This document shows, in pieces, positions 16,912 through 25,039 of a stretch of DNA of 38,289 nt; within the stretch, counting starts at the first letter, position 1, and each line of letters starts with the position of its first letter. The notes beneath the pieces were generated by a model. That model saw nothing but the letters and a program-made list of their open reading frames with translations, was not told the origin of the DNA and ran no database searches. The position numbers and the translations under genes are program-made. The stretch lies in assembly GCF_008326305.1 (NCBI RefSeq), contig NZ_BIXY01000070.1, forward strand, positions 1-38,289, written 5' to 3'. This DNA comes from Dictyobacter arantiisoli (GTDB lineage Bacteria; Chloroflexota; Ktedonobacteria; Ktedonobacterales; Ktedonobacteraceae).

Positions 16912-18723
16912 TTGCCAGGTGTTCAATTATTCAAAAAGCGAAGAATGGACTCATATACACTAGGAGCGGCGGCAATTATTCTTTTTGCGGTCGCCCTGCG
17001 CATTCTTCTCGTGGTCATGCACTGGCCGCCCACCAATAGCGATGAAGCAACAATGGCCGCCATGGCTCAGAATATCGCATATCATGGCGAACGCCCCATT
17101 ATGTATTATGGGCAAGACTACATGGGAGTGCTGGAAGCATATCTGGGCGCGTTCTTTTACTTGCTAAGTGGAGGACCATCCATTACCGCCATCCGCATGG
17201 GCGTTATTTTACTGGTGGGATGTTTCTTCATAGCGCTTTATTTCTTCACAAACTTGATTTTCTCAAAGAAGTTAGCCCTGGTGACCCTGGCCTTATTGAG
17301 CATCGGCTCCATCCCTTATTTGACTCGCCAAACCATCGCCACCGGTGGTTCCACGGAAACCCTGCTTTTTGGCACACTCGCCTTCTTGCTGGCAGCCAGA
17401 CTCTCAATCACCTATGATGTGCAGACACCATCTTCCCGGCAGATTATCTGGCGACGGCTGCTCGGTTATCTCTGTTTTGGAATCGTCGTCGGGCTGGGAT
17501 TATGGAGCGATATGGTTTGTGCCCCCTTGCTCGGTATGGCAACGCTCTTGCTAATCTTCTTCTGCTGGCGCGACATACTACGTTGGGGCGGCTGGGTCAT
17601 ATTCCTGCTCGGAGGTTCGATTGGCCTGATACCAACCATTCTCTATTCGTTGCAACCGCATCCTGCCAATCCCAACGCCTCCAATCCACTTTACGTCCTG
17701 TTCGCGATGTTCCTGGCTAAACCAGGCACCCCTGACCAGACAGGATTATGGCATCATATTGTCGAGACGTTCCAGGTCAGTATTCCAACTGCCACCAGCT
17801 TCCCATTCTGTCCCGTGATTGAGTATCCCTTTCTGGGCGACAACACGCCACGTACACTGCAATGCGGCATCATGCAATCCAGCTGGAGTATTGGTTATGT
17901 AGCACTGATTATCATCACAGCCGTAATCGCCATCATCGCCCTGCGCCACTTCCGTCTGCAAGGGAAAGCACTCAACCATACCGAACGGCATCAATATCAG
18001 GTGCGCCAGGTTACACGGCTCACGATGGCACTGACCGCAGTCGGGATTATTGCAGCTTTTACCATTAGCTCAGGCCCCTTTGACCAGCCAGGCTATCATG
18101 CTCGCTATATTATCAGCCTGATCCCTCTCACACCTGCTATTATCGCGCCACTATGGGAAGCCGCCAGCCGGATACAATGGCAGGCCCTCTGGCCTCGTGT
18201 CAGAACCTACGCCAGTCGTGTCATCCTGGCAGCTATCGCAATTATTTTCTTAACAGGCACCTGCATCGCATTCAGCGAGATGCCACAGGCACAAGCAGCG
18301 GATAATCAACGTCTGGATGTAGCCAACCATTTGATCAAGCTAGGCGCAACGCCTCTCTACACAGACTACTGGACCTGTGCCAGCCTGGCATTTGTCAGTA
18401 AAGAAAAAGTTCTCTGTACCGTCACTGATGTCGAGATGGTCAAAGGTAAGCTCACATTAGGGATTAACCATAATCGTGTTGCCAGATACAACTATCCATT
18501 AAGCACCTACATGAATCTCAGGTTAAACGCTTCCTGGATGTGTGAGAAAGATCCTAAAACGACGGTCAAGCAGTATAACTGTCTACCTTTAGTTGAAAAA
18601 TGGTTAAATAGTCCTCAATCAAAGGGACGCTTTACACGCTATGAGTTTGATGGCTATGTGCTCTATATGCTCAAGCCGCAGTTCCGTAAGCCAGTCCCAA
18701 CGATCCCTTATCAATATCCGTAA
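16912..18723 (+). CDS. GT-C fold membrane glycosyltransferase (PMT/ArnT-like), copy 1
   Basis: The 603-residue protein has roughly a dozen membrane helices and an acidic pair Asp44-Glu45 in TNSDEATMA at the first outside loop, the catalytic-base position of GT-C enzymes that use polyprenyl-phosphate sugars. MYYGQDYMGVLEAYL follows in the same loop and is shared with the protein at 33444-35390. The soluble C-terminal part has several cysteines. It likely glycosylates surface polymers or proteins on the outer face of the membrane; donor and acceptor are unknown. The start is TTG with AGGAGG 5 nt upstream; the next ATG (16945) lacks a good site. Its stop lies 4 bp from that of the convergent regulator gene. 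Confidence 0.85.
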   Translation: MPGVQLFKKRRMDSYTLGAAAIILFAVALRILLVVMHWPPTNSDEATMAAMAQNIAYHGERPIMYYGQDYMGVLEAYLGAFFYLLSGGPSITAIRMGVILLVGCFFIALYFFTNLIFSKKLALVTLALLSIGSIPYLTRQTIATGGSTETLLFGTLAFLLAARLSITYDVQTPSSRQIIWRRLLGYLCFGIVVGLGLWSDMVCAPLLGMATLLLIFFCWRDILRWGGWVIFLLGGSIGLIPTILYSLQPHPANPNASNPLYVLFAMFLAKPGTPDQTGLWHHIVETFQVSIPTATSFPFCPVIEYPFLGDNTPRTLQCGIMQSSWSIGYVALIIITAVIAIIALRHFRLQGKALNHTERHQYQVRQVTRLTMALTAVGIIAAFTISSGPFDQPGYHARYIISLIPLTPAIIAPLWEAASRIQWQALWPRVRTYASRVILAAIAIIFLTGTCIAFSEMPQAQAADNQRLDVANHLIKLGATPLYTDYWTCASLAFVSKEKVLCTVTDVEMVKGKLTLGINHNRVARYNYPLSTYMNLRLNASWMCEKDPKTTVKQYNCLPLVEKWLNSPQSKGRFTRYEFDGYVLYMLKPQFRKPVPTIPYQYP

Positions 18724-18727
18724 AGGC

Positions 18728-19558
18728 TTACTCGGTGGCTTCTTCATCGGGTAGCAAGCCCTGTCGCAGAGCGAAAATGGCGACCTGTGTGCGATCACGC
18801 AGGTGCAATTTCTGGAAGATGATAGAGAGATAATTCTTGACGGTCTTTTCAGAATACGCCAGGCGCTCTGCGATTTCTTTATTGCTCATACCAGCCGCCA
18901 GATAGCGAATAATCTCGATCTCTTTCTCCGAAAGCTGAGCTGCATGCTGACCACTATGTGGACTGGTAGGATTAGTCTCTGGCTGTCGGCGCAGTTCGTT
19001 GACCAGTACGCCCGTCAGGGATGGCGAGATTGCCACGCCACCAGCATGTACGGTACGAATACCCTGAGCCACATCACGGGCCGTAGTATTCTTCAACAGA
19101 TAGCCACGCGCCCCATTGCGCATCGCCTCCACAATATATTGATGCTGGCGATGCATCGTCAACATAATTACCGCAACACCGGGAAACTGCTGGACAATCT
19201 GACGGGTAATCGTAATGCCATCTACTACCGGCAAATGGATATCCATCAGGACCACATCGGGCTGTAACTGGCGGATCTGTTCTAAGGCCGTAAAGCCATC
19301 TACGGCCTCTCCCACCACCGTAATATCTTCTTCCAGCGTGAAAAGCTGACTTAATCCTTCACGAATCAAGGCATGGTCATCGACAAGCAACACGCGTACC
19401 TGTGCCGTCGGCTGGGCGGTTGGCATATGTCTGCCATCAGACACGCCAGTAGCCAGGCGTTGCCCCTCTTCAAGCGCTGATACTGGAGTAGGAAGAGCGA
19501 GTGACTCCGTAGCAACAGTTGTACGCAGGCGATGATCATCTGTATTGAGATAACGCAT
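18728..19558 (-). CDS. orphan NarL/FixJ-family response regulator with N-terminal extension
   Basis: After an unusual 50-residue leader comes a complete receiver (Asp60/Asp61, phospho-acceptor Asp106 in VLMDIHLP, Thr134, Lys156) and a LuxR helix-turn-helix (LSEKEIEIIRYLAAGMSNKEIAERL...TVKNYLSIIFQKL). AAGGAG lies 8 nt before the ATG at 19558, which supports the long start. No kinase gene adjoins it; the nearest is the kinase-LuxR fusion 2 kb away on the other strand, a possible partner. It is convergent with the GT-C gene, with 4 bp between stops and no visible terminator. Confidence 0.93.
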   Translation of the reverse strand: MRYLNTDDHRLRTTVATESLALPTPVSALEEGQRLATGVSDGRHMPTAQPTAQVRVLLVDDHALIREGLSQLFTLEEDITVVGEAVDGFTALEQIRQLQPDVVLMDIHLPVVDGITITRQIVQQFPGVAVIMLTMHRQHQYIVEAMRNGARGYLLKNTTARDVAQGIRTVHAGGVAISPSLTGVLVNELRRQPETNPTSPHSGQHAAQLSEKEIEIIRYLAAGMSNKEIAERLAYSEKTVKNYLSIIFQKLHLRDRTQVAIFALRQGLLPDEEATE

Positions 19559-19659
19559 AAAAGGACTCCTTCCAACCAGTAATCAACAAAGTATTTTTAT
19601 CGCATCTTAAAATACCGCCTGAGTGCGGCTCATGGATTGTGTATGCTTCCCTTATGTTC

Positions 19660-19687
19660 AGTATAGACCGTACACAAACAGAAACAA
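19660..19687 (-). promoter_or_regulatory. candidate promoter of the orphan regulator
   Basis: On the minus strand TTGTTT (19682-19687), a 16-bp spacer and TATACT (19660-19665) lie about 100 bp upstream of the ATG. The -10 is good and the -35 is moderate. Confidence 0.35.
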
Positions 19688-19724
19688 GGCTTTGTTTTTT
19701 AAAATATCTAACCAATCGAAAAGA

Positions 19725-20213
19725 TCAGGAAGTTGCGGAATGGGCATGGAAGGTGCTCAATTGTCGGGAGTGCTGACGATCATGAAGTGGAAGCGTATTC
19801 ACAAGTTGAGAGAACTTACGTACTCCCCAGGAGTTTGAGTGGAAGGGACGTTCCCAGGCGCTGGCCGGAAGCTGACTGAGATAGGCAAAGAGTTCATCGC
19901 GACACTGGACCATATCCCTTAGCGCTTCGTCTAGCGAGGGTGCCGGTTGCGCAGAATCTACCAGGACTGGCAGCAGATGCGCAAAGGTGTCGAAAAGAGG
20001 ATTGTCATCCTCCTGTACCCGCCGCAATTGCTGAAGAATCTTGCGGTCAGCATCAATCAGATGCTGCACAACCATCAGAGGAGTGATGCCATCGTCGGTA
20101 AAAGGGCGCAGCAAATCTTCATGGTGAAAAACAGCCAGTTGACTCATAAAGTCAATCCGGGCTGCCACCATTTTACGCCGAACCCTGACGAAAGGAATCT
20201 CTAATGCCGCCAT
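19725..20213 (-). CDS. DinB-superfamily protein
   Basis: The 162-residue, mostly helical protein fits the DinB/YfiT four-helix bundle. A helix carrying VVQHLIDADR supplies the first metal-type histidine, and LHDRQHSRQL near the C-terminus supplies the paired H-x3-H. DELFAYLSQLPASAWERPFHSNSWGVRKF matches the usual stretch before that helix. Family members are metal-dependent and include thiol transferases, but most are uncharacterised. GGGGGAGG lies just before the ATG. parB lies upstream on the same strand with its stop 32 bp away, so co-transcription with parAB is possible. Confidence 0.8.
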   Translation of the reverse strand: MAALEIPFVRVRRKMVAARIDFMSQLAVFHHEDLLRPFTDDGITPLMVVQHLIDADRKILQQLRRVQEDDNPLFDTFAHLLPVLVDSAQPAPSLDEALRDMVQCRDELFAYLSQLPASAWERPFHSNSWGVRKFSQLVNTLPLHDRQHSRQLSTFHAHSATS

Positions 20214-20245
20214 ACAGCCTCCCCCAGGACGTGCTCACCGCCGCG

Positions 20246-21292
20246 CTACTCTTCCGGCTGATTTACCAGACGCCCATACAAGCCATCGAGTTCGTCTTGA
20301 TTATTAAAATGTAGCACCAATGTTCCCTTCCCTTTAGCATTACACTTAAGGTCCACTTTTACCTGCAAGGCGTTGCGGAAATGCGCTTCCAGGCCCGCCA
20401 GTTCGGGTGAGCGCATAGGGGATGCAGAAAGCTGTTCAACCGCCGTGGAGACGCTCTCAGTGGCTTTCATACGCTCCGCTAATTCCTCGGCCTGACGCAC
20501 CGTCAAACGTAAGGAGATAATCTGCTGCATCGCCTTGATCTGATCTTCCTCATTCTCGATACTCAACAGAGTACGCGCGTGCCCCTCGGTAAAGTTCTCA
20601 ACTTGATTGATCAACATATCGCGCACCGCCACGGGTAATTGTAACAGGCGCAACGAATTGGTAATCGTCGTGCGATGCTTGCCAACCTGCTTTGCGACCA
20701 CATCTTGCGTCAGACCAAACTCCTGGGTCAGAGCCTGATAGGCCAGCGCCTCTTCGATAGGATTCAGGTCCGCACGCTGGATATTCTCAATCAAGGCCAT
20801 TTCCAGCATCTGCTGCGGAGTCACATCCTTGATAACTACCGGAACCTGTGTCAGACCGGCCAGCCGAGAAGCACGCCAGCGCCGCTCGCCCGCGATAATC
20901 TGATATAAAGGCACAACCGTGGATGATGTGCCGTTATCAGAAGTTGCAGACGTGGCGGAGGTATTGGTCGCTGAATGTGAGCCAAACCAATCAGGCGCGC
21001 TGGCGCTCGTCTCCGGCAGACTGTCCAGACGTGTTACCACGATGGGTTGAATCAGACCATGCTCTTTAATCGAATCGCTCAACTCGAGGAGCTGAGGATC
21101 ATCCTCACGAAAAATACGCCGTGGCTGACGAGGATTAGGAATAATCGTCTCGATAGAAACCAGGGGCATTGAATCCGTTACCGGCTGTCTGGATTGTTGT
21201 TGGGCCGACATCACATCGGAAGCGCCAGAGATTAAGGCATCTAATCCCCGACCGCCGCGACCGCCGCCCAACCCACCTTTCTGTTTAACCAC
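20246..21292 (-). CDS. parB: chromosome-partitioning protein ParB with a Ser/Thr-rich insert
   Basis: ParB binds parS sites, loads as a CTP-dependent DNA clamp and stimulates ParA. Visible parts are the basic, Gly-rich N-terminus (GGRGGRGLDALIS, typical of chromosomal ParB), box I (IIPNPRQPRR), box II (IIAGERRWRASRLAG), the helix-turn-helix (TQDVVAKQVGKHRTTITNSLRLL) and a C-terminal dimer domain. About 38 low-complexity residues rich in Ser, Thr and Ala (about 89-127) are inserted between GLIQPIVV and YQIIAGERR, where most ParB proteins have a few residues. GTG at 21292 is the preferred start because AGGAGG lies 9 nt upstream; the TTG at 21298 is too close to it. It overlaps the end of parA by 8 bp, so the pair is translationally coupled. 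Confidence 0.96.
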   Translation of the reverse strand: MVKQKGGLGGGRGGRGLDALISGASDVMSAQQQSRQPVTDSMPLVSIETIIPNPRQPRRIFREDDPQLLELSDSIKEHGLIQPIVVTRLDSLPETSASAPDWFGSHSATNTSATSATSDNGTSSTVVPLYQIIAGERRWRASRLAGLTQVPVVIKDVTPQQMLEMALIENIQRADLNPIEEALAYQALTQEFGLTQDVVAKQVGKHRTTITNSLRLLQLPVAVRDMLINQVENFTEGHARTLLSIENEEDQIKAMQQIISLRLTVRQAEELAERMKATESVSTAVEQLSASPMRSPELAGLEAHFRNALQVKVDLKCNAKGKGTLVLHFNNQDELDGLYGRLVNQPEE

Positions 21293-22010
21293 GGGCAATT
21301 ACCTCCTCGGCAAGAGCGCGATACGCCAGACCACCTGGAGAACTGGGATCATAATCCAGGATTGACTGACCATAACTGGGTGCCTCACTTAAACGCACAT
21401 TGCGATTAATAATCGTTTGGAATATCTCTTTCGGAAAGTGATTCTGCACTTCCCGCACGATATCTCCCGCCAGACGTGTACGCGAATCGAACATCGTCAT
21501 CACCACGCCGACCACATAGAGGCTGGGATTTAACTTGGCCTTCACAATATTCACGGTATTCAGCAACTGGCTCAAGCCCTCCAGGGCCAGATATTCGCAC
21601 TGAATAGGGATAATAATGCCATCGGATGCCACAAGAGCATTAATGGTCAAAAGACCCAGCGAGGGTGGGCAATCGATGATCACATAATCACAACGCTCGC
21701 GAATGGGAGCTAGAATTTGTTGTAGCCGATGCTCACGCGCAATCGCCCCCACCAGTTCGATCTCAGCTGCCGCCAGATCGACCGTACAGGGGGCCACAAC
21801 CAGCTCACGCCGCGAGGTAGGCACAATTACATCAAAGATAGAAATTTCTTCATTTTCCTGAACAAGCAAATCATAAATGGTATGTGCGCGCTTGTTGTTC
21901 AGAACGCCAATCCCACTCGAAGCATTGGCCTGTGGGTCCATATCAACAAGCAGTACCCTGCGCCCGGCGGCAGCTAGATACGTAGCAAGGTTGATAGCTG
22001 TGGTGGTCTT
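21285..22010 (-). CDS. parA: ParA ATPase, 3' exon (residues 16-256)
   Basis: ParA is the Walker-type ATPase that moves ParB-parS complexes on the nucleoid. This exon begins with the codon for the P-loop lysine (KTTTAINLATYLAAAGRRVLLVDMDPQANASSGIG) and carries DCPPSLGLLTINAL (Walker B region) and the rest of the fold. The first 15 residues lie at 24524-24568 on the far side of a group II intron. Joined, they restore MSKVFAITNQKGGVG + KTTTAINL and a 256-residue protein of normal length. Read without splicing, the open frame runs back into the intron (to 22247) and gives a nonsense N-terminus with no P-loop. parB follows with an 8-bp overlap. Segregation therefore depends on splicing, unless another parA exists. 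Confidence 0.94.
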   Translation of the reverse strand, partial: KTTTAINLATYLAAAGRRVLLVDMDPQANASSGIGVLNNKRAHTIYDLLVQENEEISIFDVIVPTSRRELVVAPCTVDLAAAEIELVGAIAREHRLQQILAPIRERCDYVIIDCPPSLGLLTINALVASDGIIIPIQCEYLALEGLSQLLNTVNIVKAKLNPSLYVVGVVMTMFDSRTRLAGDIVREVQNHFPKEIFQTIINRNVRLSEAPSYGQSILDYDPSSPGGLAYRALAEEVIARG

Positions 22011-22054
22011 GTAGGGTAGGAACCGTGCGCCTTGATCTATTGCTAGATTAGGTT

Positions 22055-23980
22055 TCATTGAACCCCCCTCCGAACCGGACGTACACCTTTCAATGTATCC
22101 GGCTCTCCAGCCATTCCTAGTTCTGTTGTTTTTGCCTTTACAGCTTTCTTTATGCTTTGTACATTTTGGCCCGCATGGATTGCGTTGTGGCAGGGTATGC
22201 AGACCACCAGGGTGTTCCTGTTCATACTGCACATTGTCAGCTTCCACATTGGAAGTCTGTCGCCTCGTCTAGCATGTTCTTGCTTGATGTCCTTGAGCTT
22301 TCGGATGTGATGAACTTCGTAGCTATCCCTATTGGGTAGTTCTTGTTCACATAACTCACACTTCTTCGCGTTGATTCGTTCAATTATCTGGTGCCTTGCC
22401 GGTAAGCCATTGAATAGAATACCGTTGGCTGCAACCCCCGATAGTGGCTTGTCCTTCTTCTTGATTGAATCATTGAAGTAGGTCATGGTTTTCATACCCT
22501 CTTTTGTTTGATATGTTAAACCAAAGATCCTTCTCGTTCCCGCTTGCTGTTTGAGTTTGACTTCCACACCATATTTACTGATGACTTTGGACATCGAACT
22601 TTTTTCTTTCCGGGCGACCGTTTTCAGTAAACTTTCGTAGTGGTAATACCTGTATCTTCCGATCTTTTTGCTCACGTCAGTTGCCAAACAATAATACTGA
22701 TACAATCCTCTAATTTCTGAATTGTATTGTTGCAACGTGTCTAGAAGCGGTTGATTGATGCGTGCATTATGGTGGGTGGCTTTTCCTCTCACCATAAATG
22801 GCTTCAATTTTTCCGTGATTACATCAGATGGTACGAGTAACTGGATCGTTTCATTGGCTGCCCGTTTTTTGATTCCCAGGGTGTTCTTGGTAAGCTGCGC
22901 ATCTTCCCTGGTTTTGGATATTTCATATCCAAGGAATCGTACTCGTCGGTCGCTAAGGTTGGTGATGACAGTTTTATCCATGTTGAGTTCGAGTTGTAAC
23001 TCTTCTCCCAGGAAATCCCTCATCTTTTTTCTTATGTTTTCCGCCAAGTCCTTGCTTCCAATGATCATGACAACAAAATCGTCTGCATATCTCGTGTATT
23101 TTACTCTGATGTATTCTTTATCAAAGGGATCCCTCGTGTGCAAGGTCCTCATTGATTTGAGGAGATCTCGCGCTCTTTCTCGTTCGCCATTTTTTCTCGC
23201 CAGGAAACGCGCCATGTTTAGGTCCTGGTACGCTTGATTTTTTTTCCTCGTTTTTCCCCTGGTTTCTTGCTGGCAGAGGTTATTCATGAACATATCCAGT
23301 TCATTGAGGTAAATATTGGCGAGTATTGGGCTCACGATTCCCCCTTGGGGCGTTCCTGAGAGCGTTGGATGCTTCTGGCTAAATTCCAGATATCCTGCCT
23401 TCAAGAATTTTTCAATCAAGTTGACGAAGCGTCCATCACTAATTTTCTTTGAGAGGAGTTCGCGGAGCTTCATGTGTGATAGATTCTCAAAGAAACCTTT
23501 GATGTCCCCTTCGACCACCCAATTTGTGCCCTTACACGTTGTCTTGATTTGGGTTAGTGCTGTATGGCAACTCCTCTCAGGCCGAAACCCATGGGAATTG
23601 TCACTAAACACCGGTTCGTATATTGCTTCCAACATGAGTCGTAAGACTTCTTGTACCAGCTTATCTATGAATGAAGGGATACCCAGTGGTCGGAGGCTTC
23701 CATTCTTTTTTGGATTATGGACTCTTCGTACTGGTGTTGGGTAGTAGTTTTCGGTTTTCAACTTCTCGATGGTTTCATGCACTTTAGACATATTGAAACC
23801 ATCGATGGTCTTTCCATCTACTCCCTGTGTCATGTTTCCTTCTTTTCCATAGATGTTGCTGTATGCCAACACATAGAAGTCCGGGTTGAACAGGTTTCTG
23901 TACAGTCTATCGAAAACGTACAAGCTGTTCTGGCTTGACTTTTGAGCTAGCATTGACAGTACTACTTCAGCGTTTTGCAT
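22055..23980 (-). CDS. ltrA: group II intron reverse transcriptase/maturase with HNH endonuclease
   Basis: The 641-residue protein has RT blocks (PLGIPSFIDKLVQE, GFRPERSCHTAL, VVEGDIKGFFENL, LSGTPQGGIVSPILANIYL), catalytic YADD (298-301), a thumb/maturase X domain (about 370-470) and an HNH nuclease zinc site (C541, C544, H557-H558, C594-x2-C597-H598). It helps the intron RNA fold, cuts target DNA and copies the intron into it. The nuclease suggests retrohoming ability, as in chloroplast-like lineages. An AAAGGT site precedes the ATG. Oddly, the frame runs through domain V: the last 17 or so residues (EPDTLKGVRPVR onward) are encoded by catalytic RNA, and the stop lies between domains V and VI. 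No frameshift or stop is seen. Confidence 0.96.
   Translation of the reverse strand: MQNAEVVLSMLAQKSSQNSLYVFDRLYRNLFNPDFYVLAYSNIYGKEGNMTQGVDGKTIDGFNMSKVHETIEKLKTENYYPTPVRRVHNPKKNGSLRPLGIPSFIDKLVQEVLRLMLEAIYEPVFSDNSHGFRPERSCHTALTQIKTTCKGTNWVVEGDIKGFFENLSHMKLRELLSKKISDGRFVNLIEKFLKAGYLEFSQKHPTLSGTPQGGIVSPILANIYLNELDMFMNNLCQQETRGKTRKKNQAYQDLNMARFLARKNGERERARDLLKSMRTLHTRDPFDKEYIRVKYTRYADDFVVMIIGSKDLAENIRKKMRDFLGEELQLELNMDKTVITNLSDRRVRFLGYEISKTREDAQLTKNTLGIKKRAANETIQLLVPSDVITEKLKPFMVRGKATHHNARINQPLLDTLQQYNSEIRGLYQYYCLATDVSKKIGRYRYYHYESLLKTVARKEKSSMSKVISKYGVEVKLKQQAGTRRIFGLTYQTKEGMKTMTYFNDSIKKKDKPLSGVAANGILFNGLPARHQIIERINAKKCELCEQELPNRDSYEVHHIRKLKDIKQEHARRGDRLPMWKLTMCSMNRNTLVVCIPCHNAIHAGQNVQSIKKAVKAKTTELGMAGEPDTLKGVRPVRRGVQ
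22072..22105 (-). ncRNA. group II intron domain V (catalytic hairpin)
   Basis: On the minus strand this 34-nt hairpin begins GAGCCGGATACATTGAAAGG and closes with CGTCCGGTTC. It contains the AGC catalytic triad, a GAAA tetraloop-like turn and the paired 3' arm typical of domain V. It also encodes residues of the maturase C-terminus. Confidence 0.85.
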
Positions 23981-24523
23981 TGCGCATACCTTTGTAAACT
24001 ATCAATTGAATGACCTGCTTCCCTTCGCCATGTGGTAGGTGTTACCTACCTCGGACTACTACGGAAGCTCCGTAGTCATATCAGGTTTTCAGAGCCTACA
24101 CTCATAGCCTTTATGGGGCATCCTGACTTAGACTATCTCCGTTTAGCTTTCACTTTGCACATATGAGTGGTTTAGGTTCCCGTTCGTTTCTTTAACGTAT
24201 CTCCGATACGCTGAAGGGCTTGCTAGAGAGTACAGAAGTCGTAGGTAAATACCTCTGTAAGCTACCCTTGTATCCGCGATGAGTTTGCTTACGGATACCC
24301 CGGCGGGTTAAGGCGAAGAAACTGGGTTTAAAGCAATTCAGCTTTGACCATATCACTCTTGGTCTTGCACCACTATCTTTTTGCAAACTTCGAGATATGG
24401 CGCTTTACTAGCATGCTATGTTCCCTTGCGGTGTTTCCACCTCCGGTAAGCTAGTTAACCATACGGGTTCTCTCTACCCGTAGCTCTTCTCAGAGCAATG
24501 CAAAGTGCGCCTTACGGACGCAC

Positions 24524-24568
24524 TCCCACGCCACCTTTCTGGTTGGTAATTGCAAATACTTTTGACAC
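24524..24568 (-). CDS. parA: ParA ATPase, 5' exon (residues 1-15)
   Basis: This 45-nt exon encodes MSKVFAITNQKGGVG and ends at GGA, the last glycine codon of the Walker A motif; the intron GTGCG follows at once. GTG at 24568 is the only start available, because an in-frame TAG lies four codons upstream. AGGAAAGG is about 14 nt upstream, a rather long spacing. The exon joins 21285-22010 after splicing. It is too short to be found by an ordinary gene finder. Confidence 0.88.
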
Positions 24569-24628
24569 AGTTTGCTACCGTACCTTTCCTCTTCCATGTT
24601 AGAGACCATAAAGCTCCGCTTCAACGCC

Positions 24629-24657
24629 ATTGTAACAAATGTAATAGTGAGAAGCAA
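24629..24657 (-). promoter_or_regulatory. candidate parAB promoter TTGCTT-N17-(TGt)TACAAT
   Basis: On the minus strand TTGCTT (24652-24657) lies 17 bp before TACAAT (24629-24634), and a TGn extension precedes the -10. The predicted RNA starts about 55 nt before the parA GTG. A weaker pair (TTGAAG-N17-TAACAT) lies just downstream. Beyond it, to 25039, no gene was seen, only two inverted repeats. Confidence 0.45.
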
Positions 24658-24829
24658 CTTGAGGTATCGTGATGGCGAGCAATTGTCTGGTTGAACACAT
24701 CATTATTTTAGTTGCTACTTATGCTCTGTCAAACGTCATTAGAAAATAGGCATAATCACAATAACTATAACACAACAGAAAAAAATTCAGGGCGGTCACG
24801 ATGCCAGGGAAAGAGGATGCTCCCATGAT

Positions 24830-24860
24830 GTAGATGGACATAAAAAAGGAGTCCATCTAC
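24830..24860. repeat. 10-bp inverted repeat upstream of parA
   Basis: GTAGATGGAC (24830-24839) and GTCCATCTAC (24851-24860) pair perfectly around an 11-nt A-rich loop. It lies in the 471-bp gap between parA and the next gene and could be a hairpin or a protein site. There is no T-tract after it. Confidence 0.5.
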
Positions 24861-24958
24861 CCCACGCTATTACTCATTCAGATGCATAGAATGTATCTAA
24901 CTCCCCTGGTCCTCACTATCCAGACGCATAAGTTTTCGCGCCCGAGGAGCTCAAAAAA

Positions 24959-25016
24959 GTTTATTCTGTATTGTACAAAAAGTTCTTTGAAAATATTTGT
25001 GCAATACAGAATAAAC
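24959..25016. repeat. 15-bp perfect inverted repeat, extending to 21 bp with one wobble
   Basis: GTTTATTCTGTATTG (24959-24973) pairs with CAATACAGAATAAAC (25002-25016). Pairing continues inward through ACAAA/TTTGT with one G-U step, leaving a loop of 16 nt. It lies 23 bp after the stop of the minus-strand membrane protein gene, so the RNA hairpin could end that transcript. It could also be a very small MITE. Confidence 0.68.
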
Positions 25017-25039
25017 AGGGTGTAGCGCATCAGACCTGC

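Larger units (their letters stand above)
22011..24523 (-). mobile_element. complete group II intron inserted in parA
   Basis: The intron is 2,513 nt. On the minus strand it starts GTGCG (24523-24519), the standard group II 5' end, and this pairs with CGCAC a few bases on. It ends ...CCTAC with the expected AY ending, and an A seven bases from the end (22017) is the likely branch point. Domain I-III RNA spans about 24523-23981, the RT gene fills domain IV, domain V is at 22072-22105 and domain VI runs to 22011. Exon junctions are GGC GTG GGA | AAG ACC ACC, an exact phase-0 position. All parts look intact, so it should still splice and may still move. Confidence 0.93.

Noticed and set aside
21285-22247. 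ParA as a 320-residue protein in one open frame
   Set aside because: The first 79 codons come from group II intron domains V/VI and the maturase region in another frame; they carry no P-loop. The true N-terminus is at 24568-24524.
24192-24386. 64-residue ORF on the intron strand
   Set aside because: It lies within group II intron domain I RNA, which is structured and not coding.
24834-25025. 63-residue plus-strand ORF near the parA promoter
   Set aside because: It spans two inverted repeats, has no ribosome site and no protein-like pattern.
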